NCBI RefSeq assembly: GCF_001425575.1
Contig: NZ_LMRD01000001.1
Span: 707,745 to 771,744, forward strand
Direction: 5' to 3'
Origin: Aurantimonas sp. Leaf443
GTDB lineage: Bacteria > Pseudomonadota > Alphaproteobacteria > Rhizobiales > Rhizobiaceae
DNA length: 64,000 bases
Numbering within the stretch: position 1 is the first letter of the stretch; the number at the start of each line of letters is the position of its first letter. This document shows positions 58,159-64,000 of the stretch, piece by piece. Below the pieces are notes generated by a model. That model did no database searches. It was not told the DNA's origin and saw only the letters and a program-made list of their open reading frames with translations. The position numbers were made by a program, and so were the translations under genes.

Positions 58159-59098
58159 GGCCATCGCCATCCTCCCGGAGCCTGCCCGCCGCCGGCATGC
58201 TCTTGTGCAGCGGGCGGTCGTCCTCGTCCTCGGCGGTCGGCGCGAGCACGGTCTTGATGCGGTCGATGAGGGCGGAAACGACCCCGTCGCGCTTCAGCCG
58301 CTCGCCGGCCATGCGCCGGGCGATGCGTTCCACGCCGTCGGCCGGGCGCTTCCTCGCCAGGGCGGCGGCCTTGAAGGCGACGGGGATCGTCACCGTGTCG
58401 CGCACGAGGTCGGCGACGTCGAGCACGAAGCTCTGGCCCGAATCCTCGTGGATGAAGCCGAGCTGCGGGATCGTGGCGGTGGACGCCACGGCGATGGCGG
58501 CGGCCGCCTCCACCGCGCTCGCCGCGTGGTTCAGCGCCTGGTTGGGCAGGTCGGCCGCGTTCGGGTTCTGCCGGTCGTAGCGCCGGCCGTGCCAGGCGAT
58601 GCCGGCCCTCTCGGCCTCGATGCGATAGGTCTCCTTCATCCGCGCGCCCTCGATGCCGCGCAGCACGGCGATATCGCGATGCGGCAGCACCTCGCCGAGG
58701 CGCAGGGCGTACATGCGCCGCGCCACGAGCGGCCGGCCGCGCCGCTCGTCGGCCCATAGGCGGGCCTGCGCGCGGGCGAGATGGGAGAAGTCGGGCAGGA
58801 GCGGCTGGGCCGTGTAGAAGCGCACGCCGTCCGCGCCGATGGCGGCAAGGCCCACGCCGTGGCGCGCCAGAAGCCGCAGCGCGTCGTGGCTGACCGAGGA
58901 GCCGGGGCCGAGCAGCATCAGCGACACCGACTGGTGCGGCAGGCCGTAGCGCCCCGCCGGCACCATGCCCCCGCCCGCGCAGTCGAAGGTGAGGCAGCCG
59001 TCCTCGACCGTGAGGCGCCCACGGTCGAGAAAGACGAGCCCGTGCCGGTCCGCATGCGGAAGGCGGGCCGTTTCGAGGCCGAGCCGGCCGACGAGCAT
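58136..59098 (-). CDS. cas1e: CRISPR-associated integrase Cas1e
   Basis: Cas1e catalyses spacer integration. The 320-residue protein from ATG 59098 has the expected metal ligands: Glu150 in RGIEGARMK, His217 in QLGFIHEDSGQ and acidic Asp227/Asp230 in FVLDVADL. The N-terminal beta domain and C-terminal helices have normal lengths. An upstream extension to 59179 would run into cas6e and lacks similarity. It lies 11 bases after the cas6e stop. Confidence 0.96.
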   Translation of the reverse strand: MLVGRLGLETARLPHADRHGLVFLDRGRLTVEDGCLTFDCAGGGMVPAGRYGLPHQSVSLMLLGPGSSVSHDALRLLARHGVGLAAIGADGVRFYTAQPLLPDFSHLARAQARLWADERRGRPLVARRMYALRLGEVLPHRDIAVLRGIEGARMKETYRIEAERAGIAWHGRRYDRQNPNAADLPNQALNHAASAVEAAAAIAVASTATIPQLGFIHEDSGQSFVLDVADLVRDTVTIPVAFKAAALARKRPADGVERIARRMAGERLKRDGVVSALIDRIKTVLAPTAEDEDDRPLHKSMPAAGRLREDGDGHDGDRDA

Positions 59099-59109
59099 CG
59101 CCGCGCCCC

Positions 59110-59844
59110 TCAGGCCGGAGAGAGGAGAAGCATGCCGTAGCCGAAGGCGCGGTGGCGCCCTAGGCCGCGCGCCAGGCATTGCGCGAAGAGCCCGGCCTCG
59201 GCCACCTCGATCACGCCCTTGGCCTCGGCGGCATGGCCGTCGACCCCGACGAGCTGCCGGTTCTTGCCGCGCCGGGCGACCTTGGTTCGGTCCAGCCCGT
59301 CGAGCGAGAGGTCGAGGACGCGCGCCCCGCCGGCTTCCAGCTTGCCCCGCGCCCAGGCGGCGTAGACCGCGGCGCGCGCGGGCGGCTCGGCGGCCTCGCG
59401 TTCGGCGGCGCGCAGGGCGGCGACATAGGCGTCGATCTCCGCGCTCCGGTTGCGCTCGCCCTCCCGGTCGGTGCGCACGGTCGGGCGCAGGCGCACGGTG
59501 AAGCCGAGCCGGCGGCCCTGCGCGAATTGCGGCATCGCCTTGGCCGCGAGCGGTGCTTCGGCGAGCCCGAGGGCTGCCAGCGCGAGCGGATCGGCGAAGG
59601 CGCGGGCCGTCTCCTCGAGCGCCGCCGGGGGCGCGGCGCTGTAGGCCAGAAGCTGCGGCGGGCGCCCCCGGCGCGACAGGAGGCGGAAGGGCCGGGGCGC
59701 GCCCTCCTTGCCGAAGGCGGCGCAGAGAAGGGCGTGCCAGCCGTAGCCGTCGTCCTCGCCGCGGCGCGGGTCGAGCCGTTCGGCCGCGAACCAGCGCGCG
59801 GCCTGATGCGGATCAGGGTCGAGGCGCAGGAGATGCAGCGTCAT
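59110..59844 (-). CDS. cas6e: crRNA-processing endonuclease Cas6e
   Basis: Cas6e cuts the pre-crRNA within each repeat and stays bound as part of Cascade. The 244-residue protein shows the catalytic histidine at position 37 in DDGYGWHALLCAAFG and the C-terminal glycine-rich loop GLGRHRAFGYGMLLLSP. Its start overlaps the cas5e stop by four bases (ATGA), so translation is coupled. Confidence 0.93.
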   Translation of the reverse strand: MTLHLLRLDPDPHQAARWFAAERLDPRRGEDDGYGWHALLCAAFGKEGAPRPFRLLSRRGRPPQLLAYSAAPPAALEETARAFADPLALAALGLAEAPLAAKAMPQFAQGRRLGFTVRLRPTVRTDREGERNRSAEIDAYVAALRAAEREAAEPPARAAVYAAWARGKLEAGGARVLDLSLDGLDRTKVARRGKNRQLVGVDGHAAEAKGVIEVAEAGLFAQCLARGLGRHRAFGYGMLLLSPA

Positions 59845-60602
59845 CGCGTCTCCTCCACCGGCGCCGATCGCCCGAGCCGTCCGGCGCGGCCGCGCGCGAA
59901 GCTGCGCCCGCCGCCATGCAAGCCGGCGCGCCAGTTGCGCAGGTCCGCCACGAAGCGGGTCTCGAAGGCGCCGGGCAGGCCGGACGGGACAGGGCCGACG
60001 ACGACGGGCCCTTGCGCGTGTCCGTCGCCGTCCTCGATCCCGTCCGCCGGGGCGAGCGCCAGCGCCTCGAACGCGTTCGCCGCCGCCACGTGGCGCCGGC
60101 CCGGCTCGCCGGACAGGAAGGGCCGCGAGGGCAGGCAGGGCTTGCGGCCGAGGAAGAGCGGCCGGGCGGGCGCCTCCAGCGCGGCCTCGAGATCCTCGAG
60201 GGTCGGCGCCTCCTCCGCCGGCTCGAGGGCGAGCGCCACGGTGAGCGCGGCGTCGGCGACGAGGTCGCGGTAGCGGATATGCGGCGAGGCATAGGTTCCC
60301 GCGCCGCCGGCGCGGCCCTCCGGCGCGCCGCGCGTCGTCCAGCCCCGGTCGCCGGCGCCGAGCTGCGCGGTCTGGAAGTCGCCGAGACCCTGGCCCGGCC
60401 GGTCGAGGCGCACGGCGAAGACCAGCCGGTCCTGCAGGCGCTGGTGCGCCGGGGCCATGGCCCGCGTCCAGCCGAGCGCGTTGGCGAGGAGGCCCGTGAG
60501 GCCGGAGGCGCCGGGCATCTCGCGCACGCGGCCGCGATTGTCGACGATCTCGTCGCCGAAGGCCATGAGCGGCGCCTCGAGCGTCAGGAGGAGGAAGCGC
60601 AA
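59841..60602 (-). CDS. cas5e: Cascade subunit Cas5e
   Basis: Cas5e binds the 5' handle of crRNA in Cascade. The product is about 253 residues from TTG 60602, four bases after the cas7e stop. The N-terminal LRFLLLTLEAPLMAFGDEIVDNRG matches the Cas5e start (compare xxLxGPMQAWG), with GASGLTGLLANALGW following and YASPHIRYRDLVAD in the thumb region. The long frame upstream to 60746 overlaps cas7e and is not coding. TTG as start is inference from the alignment. Confidence 0.9.
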   Translation of the reverse strand: MRFLLLTLEAPLMAFGDEIVDNRGRVREMPGASGLTGLLANALGWTRAMAPAHQRLQDRLVFAVRLDRPGQGLGDFQTAQLGAGDRGWTTRGAPEGRAGGAGTYASPHIRYRDLVADAALTVALALEPAEEAPTLEDLEAALEAPARPLFLGRKPCLPSRPFLSGEPGRRHVAAANAFEALALAPADGIEDGDGHAQGPVVVGPVPSGLPGAFETRFVADLRNWRAGLHGGGRSFARGRAGRLGRSAPVEETR

Positions 60603-60606
60603 GGGC

Positions 60607-61746
60607 TCAGGCCTCCGTGCCGGCCACCTCGGCCGCCACGGCGGCGGCGAGGGCGTCGAGCGGCATCGTCTGCGAGATCGGGGCCGCGCCCGCCGGCGCG
60701 GGGATCGGGTCGAGGGCCGACAGCCGCCGCGTCTCGCCGCCGCCATACATGGCGTCGAGCTTGACGAGCTGGGCCTGCAGTGCCTCTGCGGCGTCCGCGA
60801 CGCTGGGCCTCACCGGCACGCGGAAGGCGTTGGAGAGCGAGCGCGGCTGGCGCTGGCCGGTCTCCACCAGCACGAGGTCGGCATAGGCGTAAGGGGCCGT
60901 CGAGCCCTTCTTGGCGCCGGGCGAGACTGTGGCGACGAGATGGACGAGATGCTCCACCACCTTGCCGGCGAGCGCGGCGTCGCCGCCCAGATTGCGCGTC
61001 AGCAGCGCCACGTCGACGACCACGTAGACGTAGAAGAGGCCGGCGGTCAGTTCCGTGTCGAAGATGCCGCCCGCGCCGGTGCCCGTCTCCAGGTCGTCGA
61101 CGACGGTGAAATAGTCCGTCTCGGCCTGCTCTCCATGAACGGTGAAGGCATGGGCGACGTGGATCGGCGCCTCGGTATTGGCTTCGGGATCGGAGGTCAC
61201 CATGCGGCCGAAGAGCGCCGCCTCGAGCCCCGCCTGAAGCGGACCCTTGGCCTTCAGCATCTCGGAGAGATTGGCCTTCTCCTCCTTCTTGAACAGGCGC
61301 TCGACGGCGGCCGCCGCCGCCTTCTCGTCCGGCTCGGCGGCGGCGGCGCGCGCCTTTTCGAGGAGATAGGCGATCTCCGGCTCGCCGATGAGAAGGGCCT
61401 GGCGCGAACTCTTGTCCTTGGCCGCGTTCTTGCCGTAGAGGCCGATGGCGAGCTGGTCGATCGTGCCCTTTCGGCTTTCCGGCGAGCCGACGCCCTCGGC
61501 CTCCAGCACGGTGAGGATGCGCTCCTCCGGCAGCTTGCGCGAGCGCACCGCCATGTCCGGCCCGATGGCCGACAGCGCGAAGGGCCCGTCCGCCTTGCGC
61601 CAGTGGCGCTTCAGGCATTGCGAGGAGATGCGCGTGCGCACCGCCGTGCCGAAGGGCATGCGCTTGGCAAGGCCGGAATCGTCGCGGTTGAGGAGGGCTG
61701 CCGCGTAGGAGGTCAGCGCGTGGATCTGGACGAAGCGGGCGGTCAT
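60607..61746 (-). CDS. cas7e: Cascade backbone subunit Cas7e
   Basis: Cas7e polymerises along the crRNA as the six-copy Cascade backbone. The 379-residue protein begins MTARFVQIHALTSYAAALLNRDDSGLAKRM, with the RISSQCLKRHWR segment and a central thumb. A DTELTAGLFYVYVVVD strand follows, and SLSNAFRVPVRP near the C-terminus. The start overlaps the cse2 stop (ATGA). Length is near the E. coli protein (363). Confidence 0.95.
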   Translation of the reverse strand: MTARFVQIHALTSYAAALLNRDDSGLAKRMPFGTAVRTRISSQCLKRHWRKADGPFALSAIGPDMAVRSRKLPEERILTVLEAEGVGSPESRKGTIDQLAIGLYGKNAAKDKSSRQALLIGEPEIAYLLEKARAAAAEPDEKAAAAAVERLFKKEEKANLSEMLKAKGPLQAGLEAALFGRMVTSDPEANTEAPIHVAHAFTVHGEQAETDYFTVVDDLETGTGAGGIFDTELTAGLFYVYVVVDVALLTRNLGGDAALAGKVVEHLVHLVATVSPGAKKGSTAPYAYADLVLVETGQRQPRSLSNAFRVPVRPSVADAAEALQAQLVKLDAMYGGGETRRLSALDPIPAPAGAAPISQTMPLDALAAAVAAEVAGTEA

Positions 61747-62315
61747 TCCTCGGTCTCTCCGGTCTTTGATGGGGGGGCGACGTCCTCGCTTGCGGCGCGG
61801 CTCGTCCAATAGGCGCGGGCGATGCGGTAGCGGGTGTCCTCGACCTCGTCCTCGCCGCCCAGAAGCAGTTGTCCGATCTCGACGAAGGGCAGCGATCCCC
61901 TGCGCGCGAGACGCCGCGCCAGCCGCAGGATCGCATCGTCGAGCGCCTCGCCGCGCGCGGTCATCAGCATCTGCACCCGGCGCTCGGCGATCTTCTCCTC
62001 GGCCAGAGCGAGGCCGAGCGGGCGACGCCCGTTCTCCAGCGCCGCGGCGCCGGCCGGCAGCGCCAGGATCTTGGCGAGAAGCGCGATCCGCTTCGCCCGC
62101 TCCAGACCCGCCTTTGGCGCGATGCGCACGAGAAGGCGCTGGAAGGCGGGCGCCAGCGGCTGCGCGGGGTCCATCCGCCGCAGCGCCGCCAGATCGCCGC
62201 GCTGCTCGACCTTGTGCAGGACGCGGATCGCGGCGGCGAGGCGGCGCGTGATGCCGTCGCTCGCCCGTTCGGGGGCGTCCTGCGGGGCGGGTTCGGGCAC
62301 TGGATCAGGCCGCAT
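61743..62315 (-). CDS. cse2: Cascade small subunit Cse2 (CasB)
   Basis: Cse2 stabilises the R-loop. The 190-residue, all-alpha, arginine-rich protein has an extended basic N-terminal helix, RMDPAQPLAPAFQRLL in the expected position of the RR-motif region, and RRSLPFVEIGQLLLGG-like sequence (here RRGSLPFVEIGQLLLGG). It overlaps the cse1 3' end by 11 bases and cas7e by four. Confidence 0.93.
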   Translation of the reverse strand: MRPDPVPEPAPQDAPERASDGITRRLAAAIRVLHKVEQRGDLAALRRMDPAQPLAPAFQRLLVRIAPKAGLERAKRIALLAKILALPAGAAALENGRRPLGLALAEEKIAERRVQMLMTARGEALDDAILRLARRLARRGSLPFVEIGQLLLGGEDEVEDTRYRIARAYWTSRAASEDVAPPSKTGETEE

Positions 62316-63864
62316 CGCTCACCTTTCTGAAATAGAGGTCGAGATCCTTCGCCCCGTAGAAGGCGCGGCGATAGTTCTCCTCGGCCCGCACGAGCGCGCG
62401 GTGGCTGCGCATGGTCGAGCGCGGCGTGCTCGACGCGGCGCCGCGCAGCACGGTGTCGCGCCCGCGCCGGTAGAGATCCTCCAGCCAGGCGATGCGCGCG
62501 GTCCGCCGCGCATCCGCGCTCGCCTCCTCGACCTCGCGGAACAGCGCCTCGAAGAAGTCCCTGTCGATCTCGGCCTGGAACCGGTCGAGGAAGCTCTCCG
62601 CCCGGCGCGCCGAGGAGGGATCGCGCGGATCGAACCCGTCGCGGTCCGGCCCGTTCTGGAACAGCGTCATGAGGCCGAAGCGCAGGGCCGAGCGCACGAA
62701 TCCCGCTTCCCGGATGCGGGCCTGCGCGAGCTCGGCGAGCGCCGGCAGCTCGCCCGCCTTCATCCGCGCGGCGGCCTTGCTCGGGATCGGCACCCGGCGC
62801 TCGTGATGGCCCTCGGTCTTGCCCTGGCCGCGCGCGGTGGCGCGGCACAGGAGGCTCCAGCCCGGACCCGCCTCGCCCTCGCCGAAGCGCTGCAGGAGAG
62901 CGGGCTCGATGCCGCTCTGGAACAGGATGGCGGAGAGGCGCCGATAGTCGAAGCCGCGCGCGTCGACGGTCAGGGCGCGCCGCCCGCGCTCGTCGGCGAC
63001 GACCGGCGTCCACGGATCGCCCGTGATGCCGGCCTCCGCCTTGTCCATGAAGACGCGCATGGCCTTGGAATTGCCGACGCGGGCGCTCAGCCGGTCGCCG
63101 TCGCTCACGAGCCGGACCCGGCGGCAGATCTCGATGTACCAGGGATGCAGCCCCTTGCGCGGCATCGAGGTCTCGCCGTTCCAGGGTTGCAGCCAGAGAA
63201 GGGCGGGACCCTCCGGCTCGTATTCGCCGAAGCGCTCGAGAACGTCGTCGAAAGCCTTGATAAGACGATGGATATCGCGGAATATATGCGCGCCGATACC
63301 GCCCGGCGGGGCCAGACCGACGCCCGGGCGATTGGCGAAGCCCCCATTCATCCGGGACACGCCGAAATTGCCGGCGCCGAGGAAGCCTTCGCTCGTCTGC
63401 AGCGCGACGAGGGCGAAGAGCCAGTCGTCGGGCGCCGCATCGGCCATTCGCGCGACCTTCAGGTCGTGGTTGCGCGAGGTGACCAGCATGTCCAGCTCGT
63501 CGGGCGTCGCCACCGCGTTGAGGGCGCCGACCGGCCCGATCGGCGGCTGGAGGAAGGCCGGCTGGTCCGCCGGCGAGACGAGCCGCCAGGGCTCTCCGTC
63601 CGGGAAGCCCGGCGTCAGCGCGCGCAGGATCGCCGCCCATGCGCCCGCCTCCCGCGGCGGCGCGTCGAGGCCGGCCTTCAGGCAGGCGACCGCGCCGAGC
63701 TGGCAGAGGAGCGCGTGCCAGGGATGGCGCTGATGCGCGCGCAGGCCGGGAAAGCTTGCGACGCCGTCCGTCGCCAGCCTCTCGTAGAGGCCGGGCAGGC
63801 TGACGCCGTCGGAAGCGCCTGCCGTATCGACGATGCGAATCAGGGAATCCTGCAGCAAATCCAT
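62305..63864 (-). CDS. cse1: Cascade large subunit Cse1 (CasA)
   Basis: Cse1 recognises the PAM and recruits Cas3. The 519-residue protein has the globular N-terminal domain (DGVSLPGLYERLATDGVASFPGLRAHQRHPWHALL around residues 17-51) and the typical FLGAGNFGVSRMNGGFANRPGVGLAPPGG block, split across residues 168-200, where the L1 PAM loop lies. The last 130 residues form the four-helix bundle. It is the first gene of the minus-strand operon, with about 135 bases of upstream sequence before the window edge and no cas3 visible. Confidence 0.95.
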   Translation of the reverse strand: MDLLQDSLIRIVDTAGASDGVSLPGLYERLATDGVASFPGLRAHQRHPWHALLCQLGAVACLKAGLDAPPREAGAWAAILRALTPGFPDGEPWRLVSPADQPAFLQPPIGPVGALNAVATPDELDMLVTSRNHDLKVARMADAAPDDWLFALVALQTSEGFLGAGNFGVSRMNGGFANRPGVGLAPPGGIGAHIFRDIHRLIKAFDDVLERFGEYEPEGPALLWLQPWNGETSMPRKGLHPWYIEICRRVRLVSDGDRLSARVGNSKAMRVFMDKAEAGITGDPWTPVVADERGRRALTVDARGFDYRRLSAILFQSGIEPALLQRFGEGEAGPGWSLLCRATARGQGKTEGHHERRVPIPSKAAARMKAGELPALAELAQARIREAGFVRSALRFGLMTLFQNGPDRDGFDPRDPSSARRAESFLDRFQAEIDRDFFEALFREVEEASADARRTARIAWLEDLYRRGRDTVLRGAASSTPRSTMRSHRALVRAEENYRRAFYGAKDLDLYFRKVSDAA

Positions 63865-64000
63865 CAGAGGCCGAACCTTCTCTTGTTATGTGAAACTCAG
63901 CAACCCGCGCGCGAGAGGTCAAGCCCCAATCGTCGCTGCACTGCAACCTTTGATGGGATTGTCCTCCTGCGTTCTTCCGAGCGATAATCGACGGACCCTG
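63865..64000. other. Upstream region of the cas operon
   Basis: These 136 bases to the window edge contain no open frame on either strand that reaches cse1. A TTGACC with possible promoter role occurs on the minus strand near 63923. cas3 would have to lie further upstream, as it does in E. coli, where a longer spacer separates cas3 from casA. Confidence 0.5.

Noticed and set aside
56910-58580. Long plus-strand ORF with repeated peptides such as SIPAWAGEP and VDPRVGGGA
   Set aside because: The repeats are the three-frame translation of the CRISPR repeat, whose 61-bp period shifts the frame each time; it is not a protein gene.

Overview
The window is high-GC chromosomal DNA from an alphaproteobacterium, most likely of the order Hyphomicrobiales (Rhizobiales). 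The pointers are an LdtR/LdtP peptidoglycan module, the ordered block cytochrome bc1 chaperone - DUF177 - plsX - fabH - ihfA - MerR, a fused-type BamE lipoprotein, a Bpt aminoacyl-tRNA-protein transferase, an AdoCbl-dependent ribonucleotide reductase (NrdJ) and an HWE-kinase-rich sensory set. The family placement is inference from gene content; no rRNA lies in the window.

Layout. 1-7.2 kb: a periplasmic protein cut by the left edge, parC, and a minus-strand group (EamA exporter, bpt, RDD protein, hemB). 7.4-15.2 kb, plus strand: DUF6163-like membrane protein, ldtR, ldtP, glyA, nrdR, ribD, ribE, ribH, nusB (one-carbon and riboflavin supply). 15.4-22.7 kb: proton pyrophosphatase hppA converging on bamE, then the phospholipid/fatty-acid block through ihfA and a MerR regulator, closed by tRNA-Pro(GGG). 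22.9-29.2 kb: cobQ, greA, the divergent ohrR/ohr peroxide pair, a class I glutamine amidotransferase, a LOV-HWE photoreceptor kinase and a small membrane protein. 29.2-32.6 kb: a five-gene arsenic operon (arsR, two unrelated arsenate reductases, arsH, arsB-like pump), followed by nhaA and an OpgC-like acyltransferase. 36.0-44.6 kb: a non-phosphorylative L-fucose catabolic locus built around a GntR/FCD regulator, with ABC transporter and a zinc dehydrogenase on one side and fuconolactonase, mutarotase, fuconate dehydratase and SDR on the other. 44.8-56.6 kb: a deaminase, nrdJ with an NrdR box in front of it, a second HWE kinase, gpt, a CinA-like domain protein, wrbA, a small ORF, and a glutaryl-CoA dehydrogenase/CoA-transferase pair.

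56.7-63.9 kb: tRNA-Leu(UAA), then a type I-E CRISPR-Cas locus. The array has 15 repeats and 14 spacers with an invariant 61-bp period, and is followed by cas2e, cas1e, cas6e, cas5e, cas7e, cse2 and cse1, all on the minus strand and mostly overlapping. The array leader is only 55 bp long and carries an IHF-like site nine bases from the first repeat. One spacer is nearly identical over 22 bp to the window's own nrdJ. No cas3 is visible before the right edge.
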